A DNA stretch of 64,000 nucleotides from Chondrus crispus (Eukaryota > Rhodophyta > Florideophyceae > Gigartinales > Gigartinaceae). Position numbers and translations under genes: made by a program. The notes under the pieces are model-generated. The model saw nothing but the letters and a program-made list of their open reading frames with translations. It was not told the DNA's origin and did no database searches. The stretch is taken from assembly GCF_000350225.1 (NCBI RefSeq), contig NW_005179220.1:40090-104089 (forward strand), given 5' to 3'. The first letter of the stretch is position 1. Each line of letters starts with the position of its first letter. Below, piece by piece: positions 10,804-18,461 of this stretch.

Positions 10804-10955
10804 GTGTGAAGGGCGGATCCAGTGTCTAGAAAAAATAAGTTGAAAAGTGACCTCATATGAGGCCATTTGTCGTCTAGACACTTGTAGCCGACGTGAAGAA
10901 AGAGCTTTAAGGTGTGAAGGGCGGATCTAGTCGATAAACACTAGATTCGCCCTTC
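10804..10955. repeat. Short inverted-repeat element
   Basis: GTGTGAAGGGCGGATC occurs at 10804 and again at 10912. Its near-complement CACTAGATTCGCCCTTC occurs at 10939-10955, so the right-hand 40 bp folds into a 16-bp hairpin with one mismatch. A second stem (AGTGTCTAG 10821-10829 with CTAGACACT 10874-10882) surrounds the palindrome at 10851-10862. It looks like a small non-autonomous TIR element. No clear target duplication is visible. Confidence 0.5.
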
Positions 10956-11038
10956 GCTATGAAATCTAACTGTGCGATAGACTCTATCGCACCGTAGTTC
11001 TCATACCGTACACAGTTCTAATTAATTTTACATTACTA

Positions 11039-11954
11039 CAGAGGGCCCTACTCATTAGTGCCGCCCCGTGTAAGACCCCAAAAATTGGCACTATTGGGAG
11101 ACGGCATTAATAGGTGACGTCGTCACATCTATTTTCATGGATTCGGTCGGTAATTTAACGTCAGCCTGCTCAGCGTTGGGTCTCTGTCGTGTTTTGCAGT
11201 GAGAAACGCGCGCTTTGCGGACCTCAGATACGATAGAGCGTCTGAAACTTGACATTCAGTAGCCAAATCTTCCAGCTCCCCAAACCATTCCGCAATCTCA
11301 AAGACAGAGGGGACAGTCCTTCGCTCTCTCGCGTCCTCTGCGCTGCCATCTTCATCACTTGATTGCGTTGTAGTTGTGTTCGTCTCATCCTGAACTGACC
11401 CAAAAACGTCCATGGCATCATTAACAAAAGCCTCTACCACACTTTCGTTAGACTCAATATTTACCCACCGTTCCACATGAGAAATTCGAGCAACTTGGCC
11501 TCTAGATTTGGGACCCATACGGCCTGACGGGCCTTCAATTGCAGTGATTTGGGCTTCTTGTTGGCTACGCGGAGTAATTTGGGAGCAGTTGCTCTGATGT
11601 TTCGCACGGTGCGCCCTGCGATGCCGAAACTGCCGCTCAATGGCTTCGGTACAGTGTCCCTTTTCGAGCGGATCTGCAATGTCTAGCTTCTGCGCTATTG
11701 CCAGGCGTTTGCACGTTGCGTTTTTTATTTCCGGAACCGGATCCATAAGGAAGACAAGCTAAGGTCTGTGAACCCTGTTTGGCGAATGGAATGGGGCTTA
11801 GATGCCGCTTTCACATGTTTTCACGCGTGACAGACGGACGGCTGCATAACACCTGGACCCGTGTGACACGTTGCACTTCTCGTGTTCGTACGTATGGCCG
11901 GCATTAATGGGAGGGTGGCATTAGCAAATGTGGCACTACTGAGAGTCCCCCCTG
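11039..11954 (-). mobile_element. pogo/Tigger-like DNA transposon, internally deleted
   Basis: A 916-bp element with imperfect terminal inverted repeats of about 26 bp that start CAG at both ends. TA flanks both ends (11037-11038 and 11955-11956), as in Tc1/mariner-superfamily insertions. Subterminal sequence on both sides repeats GGCATTAAT and GGCACTA motifs. It encodes one minus-strand ORF that resembles the ends of a pogo transposase without the catalytic core. It is therefore likely non-autonomous. Confidence 0.65.
11135..11746 (-). pseudogene. Core-less pogo-like transposase
   Basis: A 203-residue ORF with an ATG start. Residues about 8-35 (CKRLAIAQKLDIADPLEKGH) look like the psq-type helix-turn-helix at the start of pogo/Tigger transposases. 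The C-terminal third is acidic (SSDEDGSAEDARE) and then helical, as in the tail of those proteins. At 203 residues it is well under half the usual length, and I see no D-D-D catalytic domain between the two. It could still bind transposon ends and act as a repressor, which is speculation. The family call rests on weak similarity and the TA/CAG ends. Confidence 0.45.
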
Positions 11955-12296
11955 TATTAGAGTATAATATCTATTTTTGAAACCAGAAGACAGAAGATCA
12001 TCACCACTGGGAAACCATCTGTTCGTCGATTCTAGACCGAAAACCAACTCGTTGGTGCACACAAACCTGTTCGAAGACGAAGACTCATTACCTTTGCTAT
12101 TATATATCAACATAACCCGACAAAAATATTAAAACAACTACGTGTAGTGTCAATCGGACCGTTAGTCCTCATATGAGGACAAGAGATTTTTTTTCTAGAC
12201 AACGCAAACCGGATAGACTGTAGGAAGGTTGTACAAGGAGAACTAAGTTGGTCAGACGGAGGCCCTTGTTATTTAAAGTAGGATGTCAGGCTGGTA
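11955..12296. other. Intergenic, one perfect palindrome
   Basis: No gene seen. Holds a perfect 16-bp palindrome GTCCTCATATGAGGAC (12165-12180) followed by a run of T residues. Otherwise featureless. Confidence 0.6.
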
Positions 12297-12889
12297 ACCG
12301 TTCAGTCCCTAATTCGTATTATTCTCGTAATCCGTATTCAGAATTCCGATAAATTGGCGGAACTTATTACCTCGCCGTGCCTCCTTCGCGCGAAATAGTG
12401 CCAACTAAGTCTCCTCTCCGACTGTGCAAACCGATTTGGCGGCATCAAAAAAGGGCGCCACATAGCTACTCGGGAATGGACTGCATGGTGCAGACCAAAA
12501 AAATGGAATAGAACTAGATAAACGACTAACTGTGGGAGGGAGACGGCCTCCGAAATGCGCAAGTTGTGTGCTCTCGCCACATTTGTGTGTCTGACACAAG
12601 CAGGGTGCGTAGACAAAGTGCAAAGATATTTGCACTTTGAGATGCTTGTGCGAAATACGAATTAGGAAAATCTCTCTAAACAGGCTCCATTTGAATGTTT
12701 TTTAAGCTGCCGTATTGTCAGAGCGGGTGCCTATATCCAAAGTCGACTGTTGGTGCCACAGATGCGCTTTCGTTTGAAGATGCCCTCGACTCTTGAAGTG
12801 TCCAAATCGCTAAAGAAATGGTATTTTTTGTTTAAATATATCCAGCTTAGTCTGGAAAACAGAAAAATACGAATTAGGGACTGAACGGT
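12297..12889. mobile_element. TIR element family T1, copy a
   Basis: A 593-bp element with long terminal inverted repeats, ACCGTTCAGTCCCTAATTCG at the left and its complement at the right. TA flanks both ends inside the wider context G-TA ... TA-C. Copy b at 22598-23214 has the same ends and interior in reverse orientation. No transposase is encoded, so it is non-autonomous. A TA duplication suggests a Tc1/mariner-type enzyme, but the superfamily is not settled. Confidence 0.8.
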
Positions 12890-12891
12890 TA

Positions 12892-13655
12892 CATTACATT
12901 ACAGTATTAACATTACTGTACTACTGTGAAGTTACGCTGGGCGGGCTGACGTTGCAACGAGTGAGATAGGTGATTGTCGGCGAGATCAGAAGGCACAATG
13001 CCCGAAAGTTGCTGGTTCCTTTGTTTAATTCGGTGCCCATTTTTTCCTAGCGCATGTTCTCGTATGTCTATCTTTTATACCGCTCGTGCTAATCGCTTTT
13101 CCGCGTCAATTTCGTTTATGCGCGCTGTGTCGCGTTCGCAAGCAATCAGTGGCATTGCCTCTGTCCGCAAGAAAGGTTCGGCGCCCTATCCGTTCTAGCT
13201 TTGTGCATTTATGCGTCCGCTTTATGCTGTGTTCCATTTAGGTAGCATGCGACCCTTGGCGTTCGTGGCATTGCTTACGAGGGCTCGACATTTCATTAAA
13301 ACGGCGTTGGCCTCTTGCATTCGTGGCGTTGCTTCAGAGGGCGCGGCATTTGCATTAAAGGGCGCGGCATTTGCACCAAAGGGCGCGTGCTGTACATACT
13401 GATATAATCAAGAAGCGCGTGGTTCGTGTGAGCCCTAATTGGCTATCTCTTATTGAAGCCTCTGACAACTACTAGGACACCGCGCTGTCTTTTTAAAAAT
13501 AAAGTTAATCCGTTTCGATAGACTCTACTGTACGACTGTACAGTAGAGTCTACGGTAGCGTCTATCGAAATCGTCTACGGCCCGTAGACGTACAGTAATA
13601 AAGTAAAAATAGAAATCGTCCACGTCGACACGTGAAAACAATTACAATTCGCACA
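12892..13655. other. Intergenic, repeats and a nested hairpin
   Basis: No supportable gene. About 13235-13390 contains imperfect repeats, ending in two copies of a roughly 21-bp unit (GGGCGCGGCATTTGCA...). At 13513-13570 a nested palindrome has 15-bp inner arms (13519-13533 with 13538-13552) and 11-bp outer arms (13513-13523 with 13560-13570). The inner arms end in GTAC. Confidence 0.6.
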
Positions 13656-13663
13656 TTTTCATC

Positions 13664-14425
13664 TTATGACACCGCTTGGTCGCATGCGCACTGCGCCACC
13701 ACTGCAATCTGATCGCCCCACCAGAACACGGCGAGCGGCCCGTCGTGACACTCGTCCGGCTCCTTCTCGTCGCACATCCGCCCGCGCCTGAACATCGCGC
13801 CGACGTGCCCCGCAGAGATGATCGCGTGCTGGAACCGCCGGCGCACACGCGCGCGGTCCATCGCGCCCCCATCGCCCTCCTGCAGCGCCACCCCCGCCTT
13901 TAGCAGCCCGTCGCATTGCCGGCGCGCGCCAGCGCCGCGGCGTACAACCGCCGCAGGTGCTTGCGCGCGTGCAGCAGGAGCGCGAGCGCCGGGAGGCGCG
14001 GGAAGGGCCGCAGCATGCGCCGCGGACGGCGGCGGAGCAGGCGCATGCGGGAGAGGGAGCAGGCCAGCGGGTGCGAGGCGCGCCTTTTCCATCCGCGCTG
14101 GGCGTCCCGACGATGCCAATGTCGAGAGCATGTAGATACGCGCTCTGGGCAACGGGGATTGGGACTGCCGTGCTGGCATCCCACACGACTGCGAGGAACA
14201 AGTAGGGGCCGGACGCGTTCTCTGTTGCTGAGATGAGAAACTCGCCATATCGCCCTGCGCATCAACTTTGCACATCACCACCCGCGTCCTTTTCCGCGTG
14301 TAGTGGGCGTCGTGCATCACTGTCGGCAGAGCAATTAGCCTCGCGCGACCTCCACCGTTCGCCGCACCACCGCCTGCAGGTCCCCGGCCCACAGCGTTTC
14401 GGCTGGATCCCCTTGAGGGGCACAC
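13664..14425 (-). pseudogene. GC-rich broken gene, unrecognised
   Basis: This block has strongly GC-rich third codon positions on the minus strand, unlike its neighbours. Protein-like stretches continue from frame to frame. They run ARLIALPTVMHDAHYTRKRTR, then LFLAVVWDASTAVPIPVAQSA and ALDIGIVGTPSADGKG, then an Arg/Leu-rich helix (LPALALLLHARKHLRRLYA), then GLLKAGVALQEGDGG and CHDGPLAVFWWGDQIAVVA, ending at 13664. At least three frame changes are needed, so it is a decayed gene or a gene fragment. I do not recognise the family. Base composition suggests an origin different from the AT-richer retroelements around it. Confidence 0.4.
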
Positions 14426-14429
14426 ACGC

Positions 14430-15109
14430 AGTCACGGCTTCTTTGAATGCCTTGCCGATTTGGATGGACACAGGACATCCGGGTCGTACCGCCGCTGCGG
14501 TGATACTGTACCTAGACGACAATTGCCCTCCCACGTGACTACTTTTTCTTGAACAGAAGGTGAAAATATTACCTTTGCTGCTGTGCTTAACTCCAGCGTT
14601 GCGGAAGAGTGCAGTCTTGTTCCCGTCTGTCTTAGAAAGCCTGGCGCTGAGCCTCTTTTCGCGCAAGCTTGAAACGGTTCGTACTGGTTTCTTTGGTACA
14701 CAACGCCCATTTTAATCGGGCAACTGGTTGGTACAACTGTATAGATCCTGAATTGTTTCAGAGAATTCAATGCAGCTACAGTATTCCGAAGTTTTGCAGC
14801 GTTATGTGAAGAATCGTAATCCGCCCCAGGGGGGCTTTCTCTACTCGTCGCCGCCGCCTCGTGTGTCAAAATACGGCAGATGACAGACCATGTTCCGGAC
14901 AGTCTGACCTTGCGGTCCGCCATTACGTTGAGGAAATCGTTTCCCAAATGACTTACCTACCCCCCTCGAGGGGCATCTACTATAGTTTCAATAATATTGT
15001 CCTCATGACAGGGAGGGCTATATTATAACCCTCCCTGTCATGAGGACAACGTCCGACCGGATGGGCAACCACCCAAGACAGTTTCTGATTGAGGTTCCCG
15101 GTGAGCGCT
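14430..15109. other. Intergenic with LTR relic and long hairpin
   Basis: No intact gene. About 14808-14926 is recognisably similar to 61507-61616, sharing blocks such as CTTGCGGTCCG and CTCGTCG in the same order, and is probably an old solo-LTR fragment. A hairpin at 14998-15050 has perfect 21-bp arms and an 11-base loop. Confidence 0.5.
14998..15050. repeat. Perfect 21-bp-arm hairpin
   Basis: Left arm 14998-15018 begins TTGTCCTCATGACAGG. Right arm 15030-15050 is its exact complement. The loop is 11 AT-rich bases. It may be a tiny palindromic transposon remnant. The outer bases resemble the palindrome at 12165-12180. Confidence 0.8.
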
Positions 15110-15114
15110 CCCGG

Positions 15115-15568
15115 TGTTAGACTTATTGACTAGACTACAGTAGATATCACACTTCTATGTTATCAATATCAATTCAGGGATTATGTAGGCTACATTTAGC
15201 TATCAATTATAGAGTCCCTTAAGGACGTGCCACTTACAATTCTACATGTTTTAGGGTGTAACCGTTTAGACATATTTCGTGGGTGGCGCAACCTCCCTTT
15301 TATGGTAGTGCGCCTACTTTTGTTGTAGAGTCAATAGGACTATAAAGCCAGGTCGAAGACGCTACTCATCTTCGACCTCAGCACATTCGATCACCTGGAC
15401 CATCAACCCGACAACCCCGTCCCCTGACCGTGCTCACCTCCTGTAGCGGTTCCGAGGCAATAGCCTGCCGCTCTTCCCCCTCCCTTTAAGGTAACCCTAT
15501 TTACCACTCTTTTACCCTTTACTAAAATCCCCTCCGGACCGCCCCCCTTTTCGGTCGGTCTCCCGACA
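15115..15568 (+). repeat. 5' LTR of RLC-2
   Basis: 454 bp. Positions 15115-15349 match the 3' LTR with about two mismatches. The block 15350-15429, just after a TATA-like ACTATAAAG, is unrelated to the corresponding block of the 3' LTR. It holds a perfect 10-bp hairpin (AGGTCGAAGA with TCTTCGACCT). From 15430 the two LTRs match again, with a 6-base indel and about two mismatches. Confidence 0.93.
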
Positions 15569-15581
15569 CTTATAAGTTTAC
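15569..15581 (+). promoter_or_regulatory. Candidate primer-binding site of RLC-2
   Basis: CTTATAAGTTTA directly follows the 5' LTR. RLC-4 (CTTGCAAGTTTA) and RLC-5 (CTTCGAAGTATA) have the same pattern at the same place, varying only at the two central bases and one later base. The complement reads as an anticodon loop of the form CTTNNAA, so a 5' half-tRNA primer is possible, with anticodon UAU here. This is inference. Confidence 0.5.
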
Positions 15582-15841
15582 AGAACCGCCGCCCCGTTTG
15601 GTCCTGCCCCGTCCCTGGAATAAGGCCCGCCTTAACTAGCCGTCGAATGAACTCGTTTGCGCCTCCGGAATAAGGCCGCCTTATTCAATCAGCCGAATTG
15701 GAAATCAAGAATTTTTTTACAAGAAACAATTTTGTCCCTAACGTTCACTGTAATAATTACTGTCTAATTTTACTGCGGACGTTATACATTTGGGCGTACT
15801 GGACGACATACTGTACGCCTGGCGCATTAGCGCAGTTGTTA

Positions 15842-16512
15842 ATGGCACGGGTAAAGCGCCCTACCAACCACCCCAACGTAATTCGGGAACGCCGCATCGC
15901 CGCCGCCGCCGCCCTCGTTACCGCGGCCGCATCCCTACCGCCGTATCACGGCACTCCGTCTACGCGCTCAAGCTCGCCGCTCCGTGTCTGTCCGTCCGCA
16001 TCCGCTTCCCCACCGCCAATTGCCTACATCTCCCGAACGCCCCCCGCGGCGATACCACTCCACCTGTATCGCCTGTCCAGCTTGAGGGCTGCGCCTCTCA
16101 TTCTACGCTGTTTACGGCCCCCCGCCTCGTCGATATAGACGCAGTAGAAGCTTGGGAGGAGGAAACTTCTACCGCCGCTGCGCCGTCTCTCGACCTCGAC
16201 GAGGGCCGCGCACTTACCATCTGCCGCGTAGCTACTCAGCGCGCACGACGTAGAGCAAATCCCCCTCGCCGCCGTCCTACGCAATACCTCTGCCGCCCTT
16301 GCGCTCGCACCTTTACGAGTTATCGTCATTGCCGAGTACACGAAGCTGGTCAACCACATCAGCGGGTAGTTTCTGCAGCATCATACCCACGCGAAAAATT
16401 ACACTGCAAGGTTTGTGTCAAGCGCTTTGCTAACGCACACGACGCAGACCAGCATTCCGCCGGCACTATCCATCACCGCACCCTCCGCAAGCTGCGCACT
16501 ATCCAGAAGTAA
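15842..16512 (+). pseudogene. Zinc-finger ORF between LTR and gag of RLC-2
   Basis: The first ATG (15842, MARVKRPTNHPN) opens a frame that ends at 16138. The frame from 15790 to 16512 has no ATG but carries two C2H2 zinc fingers near its C-terminus: CRPC...H-x5-H and CKVC...H-x5-H. Both are C-x2-C-x12-H-x5-H with Gly in the His-His spacer, the pattern of JAZ/U1-type fingers that bind double-stranded or structured RNA. The sequence before them is Arg-rich. Joining the two frames needs a -1 shift somewhere in 15900-16138, so the gene is either broken or expressed by frameshifting. Its place before gag is unusual for copia elements. RLC-4 and RLC-5 lack it. Confidence 0.6.
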
Positions 16513-16599
16513 TTGGAAATTGTTTGGCCAAACTGTAATTGTTAAAATTTTCTAAAGTTTTTACAATATTTGAAAGGGACACTTGTCACTGAAGAATTT

Positions 16600-16860
16600 T
16601 TTCGGCGCCACCACGCACCCACGTGTGCTTACCCGCCACGCACACACGTGATGTCACTGGGCACGCAACCACGTGTAACTGCGTGCACACGCAACCACGT
16701 GTTACTACACGCACACCCACCCGCGTGTTCATATCGACTAGGCATACACGCATACTACTATTGAACACCTACACACGTGTCTACAATACCCCCAAGGGTA
16801 CAAAACACCACACGTTTACACGTAGTACACACACCACGTACCACAGGAACATTTTTTGAC
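16600..16860. promoter_or_regulatory. CACGTG-rich tract before gag
   Basis: About seven ACGTG-type motifs, many reading CCACGTGT or CACACGTG, lie in 260 bp between the zinc-finger ORF and gag. Such motifs are E-box/G-box sites for bHLH and bZIP factors in eukaryotes. The cluster could be an internal promoter or enhancer for gag, or a simple repeat. No TATA box is obvious before the gag ATG at 16920. Confidence 0.4.
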
Positions 16861-16919
16861 GTTAACGTTCGCGTTTAGCCCGGATCCATTTTATCTATTA
16901 TTTTGCAATAATTTTTAAT

Positions 16920-18461
16920 ATGGCTACTCAAAATGGAATCCGAGATGCTTTAACAAGTTATGAACCCCGATCCATGATTCAATGCGATGTAAAGGCTACA
17001 ATAGCCCTGCATGTAATGGCGGACCCCCAACCTGACCCCAATGTTTGTTGTAGTAACCTTCGTGCTGACCTTCCCCCCGAAGTTCTATACGCAAGGGAAA
17101 TGTTACGAGGCCCTACTGTGTTATATCGACTTATCCGTGATTACCTTGTGGTCAAAGGATTGTCATACACCCCGCACCCTACTACCAACCGTAATTCTCA
17201 CGGTCTGGTAAACATGCTATATGTCGATGACACTGACCGTATCCTCGCCAATCAAGGTCTCACCAGTTCCGCCTCCGGGTCGACACAAGGAAGCACTCAA
17301 TCGTTTCTGCCGACAGTTGAAGCCCCGAACTCCAAGATTGCTCACAATATTTCGTCAAGATTCAAAAAAGAGGACCGGTACACTGGAAAAATCGGAGAAG
17401 ATATTCATGACGCAATCAACAACTATCGCAATTGTGCTGAAGATTTCCACTTAAGTGACGAGCAAATGCTCCGATTCTTCCATAACGTTTTTGATGGTAA
17501 AGCGAAAAGATATTATCGCTCTCACGTCATCCAACATGCCCAAGACTTCAATTCTGCTACTTTACTCATGGTTAACGAGTTCAATAGCCTGACACGACAA
17601 AATAGAGTTCGTAAACTCCTCCAAAATCTCCGACTTTCCCGAATTTTGGAGACGAAAAGAATCCCTGTGTCAGAAGCATTGGAAGGACTTCGTGAAACAA
17701 TCACAAAGTACACCCCACAAGGTCCTCCCACGCACCAATCGGAACAAGACAAAACGGAATATCTGCACGATGCTGTGATTGGAGTCGAGTGGACTAAGAG
17801 TGTATTAACACAAAGTTTGGCTGCCATACCCCCCTGGACATTTCAACAGCTCTATACTGCCCTTGATGCCGCTTGGCTACAAGAGCAGAAGCAGAAAGAA
17901 GGACGCCGCCGTGATCAGCTTGGCATTTCCCGTACCCAGCCCTTGCCTTCCATCCCTGGTATTCACTTTCAACGTCAGAACACGTATGGCATCCCCCGCC
18001 GCCCTGGTTCCGCTTCTTCAAATCCAAGAACTCCATATCCTCCCCAACGTTTCTCCCACAACCCCGCCCAGATCCAGAATGGTACGGGTCGTTTCGGTAA
18101 TATACGTGCTTGCCACAATTGTGGAAGCAAATATCACCTCATTAGGGACTGTCCTAAACCTATGGCTCTCAGAAAGAATGTCAGCCATATGTTACAGACC
18201 AGACCAGCCAAGCGAATCCTATACGAGCTCTGCGAGCAAGCAGAACATGCCTTAGGTGCGTATGAGATCGACTTTACTGCCTTCACGGACGACCAGGCAC
18301 AACATGACCCCGGTGAAGTCATTCTCACCAATGGCACCCTCAACGATGATGATGACTTCGCCGATCAGGCTGTTACTCATCATCAAGTCGCTCACACGCC
18401 AATCAAAGAGGAAGAAGTACTGTGGGACACTGTAGATAGCCTGGATCCAATGGATTTTTAA
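16920..18461 (+). CDS. RLC-2 Gag
   Basis: An intact 513-residue ORF from an ATG. Gag forms the cytoplasmic particle that packages element RNA. The central region is helical (residues about 150-330). One CCHC zinc knuckle (CHNCGSKYHLIRDC, about residues 398-411) marks the nucleocapsid. The tail is acidic (DDDD, EEEV). The stop TAA (18459-18461) follows a run of five T residues (18455-18459), and pol is open in the -1 frame from 18440. A -1 frameshift at or near the stop is therefore the likely way to make Gag-Pol. Confidence 0.9.
   Translation: MATQNGIRDALTSYEPRSMIQCDVKATIALHVMADPQPDPNVCCSNLRADLPPEVLYAREMLRGPTVLYRLIRDYLVVKGLSYTPHPTTNRNSHGLVNMLYVDDTDRILANQGLTSSASGSTQGSTQSFLPTVEAPNSKIAHNISSRFKKEDRYTGKIGEDIHDAINNYRNCAEDFHLSDEQMLRFFHNVFDGKAKRYYRSHVIQHAQDFNSATLLMVNEFNSLTRQNRVRKLLQNLRLSRILETKRIPVSEALEGLRETITKYTPQGPPTHQSEQDKTEYLHDAVIGVEWTKSVLTQSLAAIPPWTFQQLYTALDAAWLQEQKQKEGRRRDQLGISRTQPLPSIPGIHFQRQNTYGIPRRPGSASSNPRTPYPPQRFSHNPAQIQNGTGRFGNIRACHNCGSKYHLIRDCPKPMALRKNVSHMLQTRPAKRILYELCEQAEHALGAYEIDFTAFTDDQAQHDPGEVILTNGTLNDDDDFADQAVTHHQVAHTPIKEEEVLWDTVDSLDPMDF

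Larger units (their letters stand above)
7723..10805 (+). mobile_element. Ty1/copia element RLC-1, 5' part outside window
   Basis: The host of RLG-1. Its coding sequence starts directly after the RLG-1 LTR at the zinc-binding part of integrase, so gag, protease and the 5' LTR must lie upstream of RLG-1. It belongs to the same copia branch as RLC-2, RLC-4 and RLC-5. The 3' LTR probably begins at 10278 with TGTTGAGCC and contains TATATAA at 10533-10539. Without the 5' copy its end cannot be fixed, and the right boundary given here is approximate. Confidence 0.75.

Noticed and set aside
10596-10856. 86-residue minus-strand ORF
   Set aside because: Lies in the probable RLC-1 LTR and has no motif.
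12405-12635. Similar ORFs in the two T1 element copies (minus at 12405-12635, plus at 22853-23173)
   Set aside because: The shared protein sequence simply reflects the shared DNA. The frame is broken between copies and no motif is present.
13900-14265. Plus-strand ORFs in the GC-rich block
   Set aside because: Arg/Ala-rich frames are expected on the opposite strand of GC-rich coding DNA. The minus strand reads better.
15815-15900. tRNA-like 5' part (GCGCATTAGCGCAGTTGTTA) before the RLC-2 zinc-finger ORF
   Set aside because: It resembles an A box, but no convincing B box, anticodon arm or acceptor pairing follows. Likely chance or a remote SINE trace.
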